In this document: positions 6,586-15,414 of the stretch, one piece after another
How positions within the stretch are numbered: the stretch's first letter is position 1
How the letters are laid out: every line of letters begins with the position of its first letter
From: SIG437 sp045576235
GTDB lineage: Bacteria; Bacillota; Clostridia; UBA1381; UBA9506
DNA length: 37,032 nucleotides
NCBI GenBank assembly: GCA_045576235.1
Contig: JAZNGA010000003.1
Span: 1 to 37,032 of the forward strand
Direction of reading: 5' to 3'
Program-made: the position numbers and the translations under genes
The notes under the pieces: generated by a model
Databases searched by the model: none
The model's input: the letters and a program-made list of their open reading frames with translations, nothing else
What the model was told of the DNA's origin: nothing

Positions 6586-9204
6586 TTACACAAGGTTGTA
6601 TGCTAAATTAAGCGCCTCTTCTGCTTTTGATTTATCTTTTCCGCCCGCTTGAGCAGAATCAGGACGACCGCCGCCGCCACCGCCGCAAAGAGAAGCCATT
6701 TCTTTTATAATCTTTCCTGCATGAACGCCTTTTTTGACTGCAGCGTCAGTTGCCATTGTAACAAATGTTACTTTATCCCCGTCTGCATCACAAAGAGCAA
6801 TTAATGCACACTCAAATTTTTCTTTTAATGAATCACCCAAAGCTCTCAGCCCGTCAATTCCTGCACCATTTGCAACACCTGTCATAACTGTGACACCATT
6901 AATCTCTTTTGCATTTTTCAAAATGTCATCAGCACCGCCTGTTGCAAGTTTAGCTGTTAATGATTCACACTTAGAACTAATCTCTTTAAGTTCAGCCATG
7001 ATGCTCTGAGCCTTTTTCGATATGTCAGAAGGCGCGCATTTTAAAGTCTCTGCTGTTTCCTGAGCTAAATTCTGATAACTATAAAGTTCATCTAAAACAG
7101 CTTTTCCGGTTACAGCTTCAATTCTTCTAACACCAGCCGCAACACCCGTTTCAGATAAAATCTTACAGAGACCTATCTGCGATGTGTTTTTAACATGGCA
7201 ACCTCCGCAAAGTTCCATGGAATAGTCTCCCATGGTTACAACCCTGACATCAGCACCATATTTATCACCAAACATTGCTGTTGCACCAAGTTTTTTAGCC
7301 TCATCTATCGGCATAATATTCCATGAAACAGGAAGCGCCTCTAAAATATATTTATTAACTTCTGCCTCAACGGCCTTCAAGTCTTCGGCTGTTAAGCCGC
7401 TATCTGATGTGAAATCAAATCTCATTCTGTCAGGGGTTACTAAAGAGCCCGCCTGACCAACTCCTGCACCTAATCTGTTTTTTAGCGCCTTATGAAGAAG
7501 ATGAGTCACGCTGTGGTTTCTCGAAACTGCCATTCTCGTCTCCTGGCAAACATTAAGTTCAGCTGTTTCACCAACTGAGAAACTTCCTTCCGTTACCGTG
7601 ACAAAATGATAATATTTACCGTCAGCTGTCTTCTTTGTGTCTGTTACATCACCTGAAGCGAGTTTTGATGAAACCTTACCAACATCACCTGTCTCACCGC
7701 CGCCTTCAGCATAGAACGGAGTCTTATCAAAGATTATGTAGCCGCTCATTCCTTCAGACAAAGAATCTGCTTTCTCGCCATCAGAAATTATCGCAATAAT
7801 CTTACCTTCTGCTTTTAAGTCGTCATAGCCAACAAACTCTGTGACATCTAACCCTGCTAAAAGGTCCGCGATTTTATCATCCCAGCCTACTTCTCCCATT
7901 TTTGCTCTTGCATCTCTTGCGCGCTTTCTCTGAAGATTCATTTCTTCTGCAAAGCCTTCTTCATCAATTCCGATGCCCTTTTCTGCAACAATTTCACGGG
8001 TTAAATCAATCGGGAAGCCATATGTATCATAAAGCTTGAATGCATCGCCACCTGCTAAAACATCACCTGATTTCATATTTTCAATGAGACCTTCAAGAAT
8101 TGAAAAACCTGCATCTATTGTCTGCATAAAGCGTTCTTCTTCTCTTTTAATGATGTTTTTAATTGTTTCTCTGTTTTCCTTAAGTTCAGGATAAGCGCCA
8201 TATGACTCATCAATTACAGTGTCAGCGAGCACTGAAAGAAATGCTCCTTCAATCCCTAACAATCTGCCATGTCTTGCAGCACGCCTTAAAAGTCTTCTTA
8301 AAACATATCCTCTTCCTTCGTTTGAGGGGCGCACACCATCAGACACCATAAACACTGTGCTTCTGATATGGTCGGTGACAACTCTGATTGAAACATCAGT
8401 GTCAGCATTTTCTTTATATTTCTTTCCTGACATTTCACAAACCTTGTTTAAAATGTTTGCGATTGTGTCAACATCGAAAATTGAAAGCACGCCCTGCATA
8501 ATGCACGCGATTCTTTCAAGTCCCATTCCTGTATCAATATTTGGATTATCAAGCGGAACATAGGTTCCGTCTTCCTGTTTGTCAAACTGAGTGAAAACAA
8601 GGTTCCAGAACTCAACAAATCTGTCACATTCGCAACCTACCTTACAATCAGGAGAGCCACATCCAGCATCGATGCCTCTGTCATAATAAAGCTCAGAGCA
8701 TGGACCGCAAGGACCTGTTCCGATTTCCCAGAAGTTGTCCTCTTTTCCCATTCTGACAATTTTTTCAGCCGGAATTCCAACATGGTTTGTCCAGATGTCA
8801 AAAGCATCGTCATCTTCTTCATAAATGGTTACCCAAAGTCTGTCAGGATCGAGCTCCATAACCTCTGTCGCAAATTCCCAAGCCCATTTTGTTGCGTCCT
8901 TCTTGAAATAATCTCCAAAAGAAAAGTTTCCGAGCATTTCAAAGAATGTGCCGTGTCGAGCAGTTTTGCCGACTCTTTCAATGTCAGGAGTTCTGATGCA
9001 CTTCTGGCATGTTGTCACCCTTTTTGAAGGAGGCGTCTGTCTTCCTGTGAAATATGGCTTTAATGGAGCCATACCCGCATTAATAAGAAGCAAGCTTGCA
9101 TCGTTTTCAGGAACGAGAGAAAAGCTCGGCATTCTAAAATGAGCTTTGCTTTCAAAAAAACTTAAATATTTTTCTCTGATTTCGTTAAGTCCTAACTTTT
9201 TCAA
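6586..9204 (-). CDS. alaS: Alanine--tRNA ligase
   Basis: About 872 residues: class II catalytic core at the N-terminus (FFESKAHFRMPSFSLVPENDASLLLINAGMAPLKPYF), then the tRNA-recognition region. The editing domain with HSVTHLLH (near 565) and CGGCH (near 668) follows, then a DHHA1/C-Ala domain ending in the glycine-rich GGGGGGRPDSAQAGG. All zinc and editing residues that I can check are present. I prefer the TTG at 9204 because GGTGGAG lies six bases upstream and the protein then begins MKKLGLNEIREKY, as AlaRS usually does. A GTG at 9216 would add four residues but has no spaced RBS. It is the first gene of a minus-strand unit with pgsA, the small membrane protein, valS and the DUF1292 gene. 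Confidence 0.97.
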   Translation of the reverse strand: MKKLGLNEIREKYLSFFESKAHFRMPSFSLVPENDASLLLINAGMAPLKPYFTGRQTPPSKRVTTCQKCIRTPDIERVGKTARHGTFFEMLGNFSFGDYFKKDATKWAWEFATEVMELDPDRLWVTIYEEDDDAFDIWTNHVGIPAEKIVRMGKEDNFWEIGTGPCGPCSELYYDRGIDAGCGSPDCKVGCECDRFVEFWNLVFTQFDKQEDGTYVPLDNPNIDTGMGLERIACIMQGVLSIFDVDTIANILNKVCEMSGKKYKENADTDVSIRVVTDHIRSTVFMVSDGVRPSNEGRGYVLRRLLRRAARHGRLLGIEGAFLSVLADTVIDESYGAYPELKENRETIKNIIKREEERFMQTIDAGFSILEGLIENMKSGDVLAGGDAFKLYDTYGFPIDLTREIVAEKGIGIDEEGFAEEMNLQRKRARDARAKMGEVGWDDKIADLLAGLDVTEFVGYDDLKAEGKIIAIISDGEKADSLSEGMSGYIIFDKTPFYAEGGGETGDVGKVSSKLASGDVTDTKKTADGKYYHFVTVTEGSFSVGETAELNVCQETRMAVSRNHSVTHLLHKALKNRLGAGVGQAGSLVTPDRMRFDFTSDSGLTAEDLKAVEAEVNKYILEALPVSWNIMPIDEAKKLGATAMFGDKYGADVRVVTMGDYSMELCGGCHVKNTSQIGLCKILSETGVAAGVRRIEAVTGKAVLDELYSYQNLAQETAETLKCAPSDISKKAQSIMAELKEISSKCESLTAKLATGGADDILKNAKEINGVTVMTGVANGAGIDGLRALGDSLKEKFECALIALCDADGDKVTFVTMATDAAVKKGVHAGKIIKEMASLCGGGGGGRPDSAQAGGKDKSKAEEALNLAYNLV

Positions 9205-9279
9205 AAATATCTCCACCCTTACAGGCTCTGTGAAAACACATCACCATTTATATTTAAACATAATTACACTAATTATATT

Positions 9280-9308
9280 ATTTTAACATACAAAATCAGT
9301 TAGTGCAA
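9280..9308 (-). promoter_or_regulatory. Candidate sigma-A promoter of alaS
   Basis: On the minus strand TTGCAC (9303-9308) and TAAAAT (9280-9285) are 17 bp apart, about 75 bp before the alaS start. The -35 is only half consensus, so the call is moderate. The rest of 9217-9399 is AT-rich and I see no T-box specifier stem or other riboswitch in it. Confidence 0.4.
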
Positions 9309-9399
9309 TAGTTTTTTAATAAATTCTCTGCTTTTTTAAGAAAATAAGCCACAAAATTTTCTCCTTTTTCACATATAAACATCTCAAATCTTTTTACAA

Positions 9400-9432
9400 A
9401 TAAGTGGTGCAACCAAAGGCTGCACCACTTAT
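9400..9432 (-). terminator. Terminator hairpin after fumarase beta (end of the succinate operon)
   Basis: A 12-bp perfect stem (9400-9411 with 9421-9432, nine-base loop) begins 19 bp past the stop of the fumarase beta gene. The T-run after it on the minus strand is short, so termination may be incomplete, but the stem is by far the strongest in this gap. Confidence 0.7.
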
Positions 9433-9450
9433 TAAACATTATAATTTGAT

Positions 9451-10008
9451 TTATTTTCTGTTTTTAAGATAGTCTTCTCTTCCAATCTCATAAAGGTTGT
9501 TTCCGAAACTATCAATAATAACAACGAGTGGCATATCCTCGACATAGAGCTTTCTTAATGCTTCTGCACCTAAGTCCTCATATGCTATAAGTTCTGCTTT
9601 TTTAATGCATTTAGCTAAAAGCGCCCCTGCACCTCCGATAGCACCGAAATAAACTCCACTATATTTCTTCATGGCGTCAACAACCTCAGGAAGTCGAGCG
9701 CCCTTTCCTATCATACCCCTTGCACCAACAGACATCATTGTCGGGGCATAGGCATCCATTCTTCCGCTTGTTGTGGGTCCTGCGGAGCCGATAACCTGAC
9801 CGGGTTTAGCCGGAGTCGGTCCGACATAATAGATTGTGGCATTTTCAGGGTCAAAGGGAAGCTTTTCGCCTTTTGAAAGGCTCTCGCACATTCTTTTATG
9901 TCCCGCGTCACGAGATGTATAAATGGTTCCTGTGAGCAAAACCTCATCGCCCGCTTTTAATGTTTTAGCAAGCTCTTCCGTTAATGGAAGCGTTATCTTT
10001 TTAGCCAT
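9451..10008 (-). CDS. fumB: Class I fumarate hydratase, beta (C-terminal) subunit
   Basis: A 185-residue subunit with the Fumerase_C swivelling domain: PGQVIGSAGPTTSGRMDAYAP, then MSVGARGMIGKG and the YFGAIGGAGALLAKCI segment. It pairs with the alpha subunit encoded immediately upstream to form the oxygen-sensitive [4Fe-4S] fumarase that interconverts malate and fumarate. The same fold occurs in L-tartrate dehydratase beta (TtdB); the neighbouring malate dehydrogenase and fumarate reductase make fumarase the better call. The ATG at 10008 follows the alpha stop with no gap (TAAATG), and its GGAGGTG RBS lies inside the last alpha codons, giving tight coupling and equal synthesis. It is the last gene of the operon. 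Confidence 0.92.
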   Translation of the reverse strand: MAKKITLPLTEELAKTLKAGDEVLLTGTIYTSRDAGHKRMCESLSKGEKLPFDPENATIYYVGPTPAKPGQVIGSAGPTTSGRMDAYAPTMMSVGARGMIGKGARLPEVVDAMKKYSGVYFGAIGGAGALLAKCIKKAELIAYEDLGAEALRKLYVEDMPLVVIIDSFGNNLYEIGREDYLKNRK

Positions 10009-10854
10009 TTATATCACCTCCGTTTTATGTCGTGTCACATGGCAGTTTATGTTAATTGCACACGGCATACCTGCAATGTGAGTCGGCATTGTTTCAATGT
10101 TTAAACCGATGGCTGTCGTCCTTCCGCCGAAGCCCTGAGGGCCTATTCCAAGCTCGTTGACTTTTTCGAGCATTTCATTTTCCAAATCAGCATAATATGG
10201 GTCGGGATGACTTGAGTCAATCGGACGCATCAGCGCTTTTTTGGCTAAAAGCGCGGCTTTATCAAATGTTCCGCCTATGCCGACACCTATAACCATCGGA
10301 GGACAAGGATTTGGGCCTGCTGTTTCAACAGTCTCCAATATAAAATCCTTAATTCCATCAATTCCGTGTGACGGCTTGAACATTCTGATGCTGCTCATAT
10401 TCTCACTTCCAAAACCTTTAGGTCCAACTGTTATTTTAACCTTCTCACCCGGCACGATTTCTGTATATATCATAGCCGGAGTGTTATCGCCTGTGTTTCC
10501 TCTTCTTACAGGGTCAGCAACAACAGATTTTCTTAAATAACCTTTATCGTATCCTCTGCGAACTCCTTCATTAATTGCATCTGTCAGGTCCCCGCCAACA
10601 AAATGAACATCCTGACCGATTTCCAAAAACACACAAGCCATACCCGTATCCTGACAAATCGGAACATTTTCATTGTCTGCAATTTCAAAATTTTCAATTA
10701 TGTTATCTAAAACACCTTTTGCAATTTCACCGTCTTCACAGGCTCTGCAATTTTTAATAGCACATTTCACATCTTCAGGAAGATGGTTGTTTGCATCAAT
10801 ACAAAGCTTTTCAATAATATCAGTGACAACGCTAACATTAATTTCACGCATCAT
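10009..10854 (-). CDS. fumA: Class I fumarate hydratase, alpha (N-terminal) subunit
   Basis: A 281-residue catalytic subunit binding the [4Fe-4S] cluster. The three expected cysteines are in CQDTG (C67), GPNPCPP (near 190) and MPCAININC (near 267). The ADPVRRGNTGDNTPAM and GPKGFGSENMS stretches are typical of two-subunit class I fumarases of anaerobes. In the operon it supplies fumarate from malate made by Mdh for the fumarate reductase three genes upstream. ATG 10854 and ATG 10851 are both possible; AAAGGAG is four and seven bases away respectively, so the second may be the real start. A 62-bp gap separates it from the transporter gene, without a terminator that I can see. A tartrate dehydratase role is a weaker alternative. 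Confidence 0.92.
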   Translation of the reverse strand: MMREINVSVVTDIIEKLCIDANNHLPEDVKCAIKNCRACEDGEIAKGVLDNIIENFEIADNENVPICQDTGMACVFLEIGQDVHFVGGDLTDAINEGVRRGYDKGYLRKSVVADPVRRGNTGDNTPAMIYTEIVPGEKVKITVGPKGFGSENMSSIRMFKPSHGIDGIKDFILETVETAGPNPCPPMVIGVGIGGTFDKAALLAKKALMRPIDSSHPDPYYADLENEMLEKVNELGIGPQGFGGRTTAIGLNIETMPTHIAGMPCAININCHVTRHKTEVI

Positions 10855-10916
10855 AATTCTCCTTTAAAACAGAGCACGCAGAAAACTATTTCCCGCATAC
10901 TTAAATCTTATTATAT

Positions 10917-12224
10917 TTAAATCAATACACCTATAAACTGACACGAAAGCACAATTAAAACAAGTGCTAACGGATATGTTGATGCATAAGCAGAAGCAAC
11001 ATCATCTGTTCCTGCAACGCCTATTAAAGTTCCCAAAGCAGGAGTTGAAGTCATTCCGCCTGTTATTGAGCCAAGAGTGTTGAGAAGCGGAAGCTTGCAG
11101 ATTTTTCTCGCAAAAATATATCCAACAATCATTGGAATTATTGTTATAACCATGCCTGCAAGGAAACCATATAAAACTATAGCAATACCATATGGCGAAT
11201 TTTGAATCTGTGACACAAGCTGAACGCCACCATCAACACCTGCACCGATTAAGAACAACATAAGCCCGAATTCTCTGAACACTTTAAGCGTTCTGTCATC
11301 AATTTTAAGACTAATCGGACCAATGTGCCCAAAATGAGCAAGAATAAGTGCCATAACAAGCGGTCCTCCCGTCATTCCAAGGGAGAAACAAGCTCCCCCG
11401 TAGCCTGCACCTGTGAGCGGAATTTTTATCGACCCTAAAAATATTCCAAGAACAACAGCCAGACCAAATGCAGCTAAGCCAAATCCATCAATTTGAAAAC
11501 ATTTTTTAGAAACACTTTCTAAAACTGCACCTTCTTTAGCATCAGCTATATCATCAGAAGACATAGCTCCTTTTGATGAATTACCCATTGAAATAAGCGC
11601 TCTTTCTTTTGCCATATCAGCTTTTAATATTTTAGGCATAATCTGAACAAATAACACAACGCCAATAACGCCAAACGGATATGACACAGCCTGACCAAGC
11701 GCTACCATGCCGGAATTCTCCCCTGCGACCTGTTTAGCTGCAGAAAAGGCAGGAGTTGATGTCAAAGCACCTGATAAAACGCCACTTGCAAAAGGTGAAC
11801 CGATGCCCGGAATCATTGCAAACAACGCTGTTAAAATTGCTCCGCCAAGAATAATAATTACACCCATAGGAACATATGTTTTAATGTTTTTCTTTAAGTT
11901 GCGGAAAAAGTTTGGACCTGCAATAGAGCCAACAGAAGTAACAAAAAGAATCAAACCGATATCACCCATAAAATTATATAACTCTACCGAAGAGGCATCT
12001 GCCCCTTCGATAAAGAATTTTTTGAGAATCAGTATATTCTGCAAGCCATCTAAAGTGAATAAATAACCAAAAAGCAATGCCACGAGGAAAACGCCTGCTG
12101 TTCCGAGCGATATTCCTTTAATTTCAATTCTTCCAAGCAGATAGCCAAGCAGGCAAATGAAAAATGCACCTGCTAAAATAACAGCAACTGAACCAGGGTT
12201 AATAACATTTTCTATTAAAGCCAT
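10917..12224 (-). CDS. AspT/YidE-YbjL-type antiporter (putative dicarboxylate exchanger)
   Basis: A 435-residue membrane protein with two similar halves, each of about five or six hydrophobic helices. Each half carries the family motif around G-x-TSTPA (GALTSTPAFSAAKQVAG near 165; GGMTSTPALGTLIGVAG near 395). This is the aspartate:alanine exchanger (AAEx) fold, whose members swap amino acids or carboxylates. The pair of TrkA_C/RCK domains that usually sits between the halves is absent; only a short charged linker (about 215-235) is left. Lying between the fumarate reductase and fumarase genes, a succinate exporter or malate/fumarate-succinate exchanger is the natural guess, but the substrate is not readable from the sequence. 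GGAG lies nine bases before the ATG, and the gene follows frdA by 13 bases. Confidence 0.75.
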   Translation of the reverse strand: MALIENVINPGSVAVILAGAFFICLLGYLLGRIEIKGISLGTAGVFLVALLFGYLFTLDGLQNILILKKFFIEGADASSVELYNFMGDIGLILFVTSVGSIAGPNFFRNLKKNIKTYVPMGVIIILGGAILTALFAMIPGIGSPFASGVLSGALTSTPAFSAAKQVAGENSGMVALGQAVSYPFGVIGVVLFVQIMPKILKADMAKERALISMGNSSKGAMSSDDIADAKEGAVLESVSKKCFQIDGFGLAAFGLAVVLGIFLGSIKIPLTGAGYGGACFSLGMTGGPLVMALILAHFGHIGPISLKIDDRTLKVFREFGLMLFLIGAGVDGGVQLVSQIQNSPYGIAIVLYGFLAGMVITIIPMIVGYIFARKICKLPLLNTLGSITGGMTSTPALGTLIGVAGTDDVASAYASTYPLALVLIVLSCQFIGVLI

Positions 12225-12237
12225 TTAATCTCACTCC

Positions 12238-13836
12238 TTATCTTTCGTGACGAGCATATTTTGGAAGAAGAAGCGGAGAAACACTTTCTGTTTCAAGACC
12301 TGCACTTTTAATTTCCTTGGCATAATCGTAAATGTGAGATAATGTCATAGCTCCAAGGCTAACCTCTTTAGCGGCTTTAGCTGCTGCTTTACCTGCATTT
12401 CTGCCGAACACGATAATATCTAAAAGAGAATTTCCCATAAGTCTGTTTCTTCCGTGAATTCCGCCGACAGCTTCGCCTGCAACAAGAAGGTTAGGGATTG
12501 TTTTTGTGAAGCCATCTCCCCCGATTTCGACGCCGCCGTTCTGATAATGGAGCGTCGGATAAACTAGAATCGGAACTTTTCTCATATCAATTCCATAGTT
12601 TAAATACATACGATGCATTGCAGGAATTCGTTTTTCAATCGTTCCTTCTCCTCCGAGAATTTCAATCATCGGCGTATCAAGCCAGACGCCGCTTCCAAGC
12701 GGGGTTTCAACGCCTCTGCCACACTCACATTCGCGTATAATAGCTGATGCTGAAACATCTCTTGTTTCAAGCGGATGAGCATAAGCCTCGCCATCTTTAT
12801 TAACGAGCATTGCACCAAGTGAACGGACCTTTTCAGTCACGAGCGCACCAAAAATCTGTGACGGATATGCAACACCTGTGGGGTGATACTGAATTGTGTC
12901 CTGATACAGGAGCGGAGCGCCTGCACGGTATGCCAAAATCAGACCGTCAGCTGTTGCGCCATAGTGGTTTGATGTTGGGAAATTCTGATAGTGAAGTCTT
13001 CCTGCACCGCCCGTTGCTATGACAACAGTTTTTGCTTTAGCAACTGAATAGTCGCCTGTTTCCATATTTAAAAGAACAGCACCTGCCACCTGACCTTTTT
13101 CATCTTTAATCAGTTCTACGGCTGATGTGAATTCAACCACGGGAATCTTTCTGTTAATCACTTCATCTCTTAATGTTCGCATGATTTCAGCGCCTGAATA
13201 GTCCTTGCAGGCGTGCATTCTTTTTCTTGATGTTCCACCGCCATGCGTTGTAACCATTCTGCCGTCTTCATCTTTATCAAACATAACGCCAAGGTCATTC
13301 AGCCATTTAATAGCGTCAGGCGCTTCCATAACGAGACGCCTTAAAAGCTCAGGACGAGCTGCAAAGTGACCACCGCCAAAAGCATCTAAATAGTGCCTAA
13401 CAGGAGAGTCGTTTTCTTTATCGGCTGCCTGAATTCCACCTTCTGCCATCATTGTGTTAGCATCGCCGATTCTGAGTTTTGTGACAACCATAACATCAGC
13501 GCCGGCTTCATGCGCTTCAATAGCAGCAGATGAGCCTGCACCTCCGCCACCAATGACCAAAACATCAACATCATAGTCAATTTTAGAAACGTCAATGTCT
13601 TTTCCCAAAATTCTGCTGTTTGAGTGAAGAAGGTCAGTTAGCTCTGAGGGAGCCTTTTGCCCTTTGTTTAAACCTATTTTAATTTCCTTAAATCCATCTG
13701 TTTTGTAGTCAGGATGATATGCTTTAAGAAGGGCATCTTTTTCGTCAGCTGTCATTCTTCTTGGCTCCGTAGCCATTCGTGCATCTCTTGTTGCCTCAAC
13801 TTTTTTTAAAGATTCAAGCATCTGTTCAGTATACAT
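12238..13836 (-). CDS. frdA: Soluble fumarate reductase flavoprotein subunit (FrdA/SdhA/TfrA-like)
   Basis: A 532-residue FAD protein. An unusual N-terminal extension (about 1-88) precedes VLVIGGGGAGSSAA (FAD site, about 93-105). Substrate and catalytic elements of the SdhA/FrdA family are kept: HPTG, VTEKVR, RDVSA, YPTLHYQNGGV and HGRNRLMGNSLLDIIVFGR. At the position of the FAD-linking His (SHT in E. coli SdhA) it has Asn127 (ANTMMAEGGI), so FAD should be bound non-covalently, as in one-way fumarate reductases. The C-terminal helical domain of SdhA is largely missing, and no membrane-anchor genes are present, so the enzyme should be soluble. The start is ATG 13836 with AAGGAGGGG upstream. 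L-aspartate oxidase is less likely given the Fe-S partner next door. Confidence 0.85.
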   Translation of the reverse strand: MYTEQMLESLKKVEATRDARMATEPRRMTADEKDALLKAYHPDYKTDGFKEIKIGLNKGQKAPSELTDLLHSNSRILGKDIDVSKIDYDVDVLVIGGGGAGSSAAIEAHEAGADVMVVTKLRIGDANTMMAEGGIQAADKENDSPVRHYLDAFGGGHFAARPELLRRLVMEAPDAIKWLNDLGVMFDKDEDGRMVTTHGGGTSRKRMHACKDYSGAEIMRTLRDEVINRKIPVVEFTSAVELIKDEKGQVAGAVLLNMETGDYSVAKAKTVVIATGGAGRLHYQNFPTSNHYGATADGLILAYRAGAPLLYQDTIQYHPTGVAYPSQIFGALVTEKVRSLGAMLVNKDGEAYAHPLETRDVSASAIIRECECGRGVETPLGSGVWLDTPMIEILGGEGTIEKRIPAMHRMYLNYGIDMRKVPILVYPTLHYQNGGVEIGGDGFTKTIPNLLVAGEAVGGIHGRNRLMGNSLLDIIVFGRNAGKAAAKAAKEVSLGAMTLSHIYDYAKEIKSAGLETESVSPLLLPKYARHER

Positions 13837-13849
13837 AGATTTCCCCTCC

Positions 13850-14524
13850 TTATTTCTCGATTTCTCTTGTGTTATAAAGTTCCTGCATCTCGCTGATAGG
13901 TTTTTGCATAATCTGCTCAATGAGCTCGTCATACTCACCCTTATTTATTTCATCGACCCTTGAAGCTAAATGTTCAGCTTTGGGAGCAATATATTTTCCT
14001 GTCAGGCGGCGACTTAAAAGTCCTACCATAGGATGTGAAATTCCGGCAGGACAACGCGTCATACAACATCCGCAAGCCACACAGTCAAATGATTCTTCGG
14101 CGCATTTTTCAAACTCGCCTCTCTGTGCATAAGCAATATATTGCATTACATTTAAGTCCTGAGTGCAGGCTTTAGTGCAGGCATTACATCCGATGCACGC
14201 ATAAATTTCAGGATAAAGCTCCATCATCACTTTCTGGTCGGGTCTGATGTCATTGATTTCATAAGTTCTCTTATCTGACGGAAAGTAAGGAAGACTTGCA
14301 ACATACATTCCTTCCTGAACCTGAGTCTGACAAGCAAGACAAGTCTTTAATTCGTTCTGACCTTTAATCCTATATATCGTGGCACAAGCCCCGCAAAATC
14401 CATGACGACAGCCACAACCTCGTGATAATGTGTAGCCTGCATATTCCATAGCAGTCATAATAGTCAGGTCTCCGGGCACTCTATATCTTTTGCCGAAAAA
14501 ATATACATTAACCATATTTTCCAT
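13850..14524 (-). CDS. frdB: Fumarate reductase iron-sulfur subunit (short FrdB/TfrB-like)
   Basis: A 224-residue electron-transfer subunit. A plant-type [2Fe-2S] domain lies at the N-terminus (C37, C39, C44, C47, C62 in GCGCRHGFCGAC...TCLAC). Two ferredoxin-type cysteine groups follow, CIGCNACTKAC (about 110-120) and CVACGCCMTRCPAG (about 150-162), matching the SdhB/FrdB order. It ends after a helical tail and lacks the CCG cysteine-rich domain that the methanogen TfrB carries. Here CCG domains are supplied by the separate HdrB of the same operon. No hydrophobic anchor is seen. It would pass electrons to the flavoprotein encoded 13 bases downstream. The RBS is weak; Met4 is a possible alternative start. 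Confidence 0.82.
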   Translation of the reverse strand: MENMVNVYFFGKRYRVPGDLTIMTAMEYAGYTLSRGCGCRHGFCGACATIYRIKGQNELKTCLACQTQVQEGMYVASLPYFPSDKRTYEINDIRPDQKVMMELYPEIYACIGCNACTKACTQDLNVMQYIAYAQRGEFEKCAEESFDCVACGCCMTRCPAGISHPMVGLLSRRLTGKYIAPKAEHLASRVDEINKGEYDELIEQIMQKPISEMQELYNTREIEK

Positions 14525-14559
14525 CTTACAGCACCAATCCTTTCATATTTTTCAAATGA

Positions 14560-15414
14560 TTAATATTCATTTGGCAATTCTTCAATTTCGTCATAACGGA
14601 AAACGGGTCCGTCTTTGCAGACATACTTTGAACCAATGTTGCATCTGCCACATTTTCCAACGCCGCATTTCATTCGAAGCTCCAATGTCGTGTAAACCTG
14701 CTCATTTTTAAATCCCATCTCTTTAAGAGCATCTAAAACAAACTTAATCATAATGGGCGGACCGCAAACGAGAGCTGTTTTATCATTAGAAAAGCCAAGC
14801 TCCTTTAAATATGCGGGAACGAAACCGACATGACCTTCCCAACCTTCCTGCTCACGGTCTATTGTGAGATAGACATTTACTCCTTCTGTTTTCATCCAGA
14901 CTTCCTGAATTTCCTTAAGCTGAACTAAATCATCTGATGAGCGCGAACCGTAAAGTATGTCAACTGTTCCGTAGTTCTCTCTGTTATCAAGCACATAATT
15001 AATCACGGAACGTAGAGGAGCTAAACCTATACCACCTGCTATAAACAAGAGGTTTTTTCCTTTAAGCTCTGTTTCAACAGGAAAATTATTTCCATATGGC
15101 CCCCTGACCGTTATCTCATCGCCAATCTCTAAGCTGTGTAAATAATCTGTGAGCTCACCGCATTTTTTAATGCTGTATTCCTGATATTCCTTATTTGTCG
15201 GAGATGAGGTGATGGAAAACATTGCTTCACTAATTCCCGGAACACAGAGCATTGCGCACTGACCCGGCATATGCTCAAAAAGTTTACCACCCTCGGGAGC
15301 ATTAACTCTGAAAGTCTTCACATCAGGGGTTTCCTGACGAATGTCTGTGATAACACCTACCATGGGAATCAGTGTATCTTTTTCATAACCATCATGGCAA
15401 TGACATTCACACAT
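14560..15414 (-). CDS. flxA: FlxA-like FAD/NAD(H) oxidoreductase with C-terminal [2Fe-2S]
   Basis: A 284-residue member of the PyrK/AsrB/hydrogenase-gamma group of ferredoxin reductase-like proteins. An FAD barrel (about 12-105, with MFSITSSP and RGPYGNNF) is followed by a Rossmann NAD domain (LLFIAGGIGLAPLRSVINYVL, about 124-144; LVCGPPIM). A C-terminal cluster CGVGKCGRC...C binds [2Fe-2S]. In FlxABCD-HdrABC this is the NADH entry point. The N-terminus starts with a short Cys/His-rich stretch (CECHCH) that I cannot assign. The ATG shares one base with the flxB stop (TAATG). AsrB of sulfite reductase is an alternative by family, but no asrC gene is here. Confidence 0.85.
   Translation of the reverse strand: MCECHCHDGYEKDTLIPMVGVITDIRQETPDVKTFRVNAPEGGKLFEHMPGQCAMLCVPGISEAMFSITSSPTNKEYQEYSIKKCGELTDYLHSLEIGDEITVRGPYGNNFPVETELKGKNLLFIAGGIGLAPLRSVINYVLDNRENYGTVDILYGSRSSDDLVQLKEIQEVWMKTEGVNVYLTIDREQEGWEGHVGFVPAYLKELGFSNDKTALVCGPPIMIKFVLDALKEMGFKNEQVYTTLELRMKCGVGKCGRCNIGSKYVCKDGPVFRYDEIEELPNEY

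Noticed and set aside
6734..8563. Several plus-strand frames of 70-114 codons opposite alaS
   Set aside because: They are mirror frames of the strongly conserved alaS sequence, without RBS or recognisable domains.
9205..9450. T-box or other riboswitch before alaS, and a T-box before valS
   Set aside because: No specifier stem, T-box consensus or antiterminator/terminator pair is visible; valS starts inside the preceding small gene.
12238..14524. Membrane-anchored succinate dehydrogenase/fumarate reductase (SdhC/FrdCD)
   Set aside because: No cytochrome b or anchor gene is present anywhere near; both subunits lack membrane helices.
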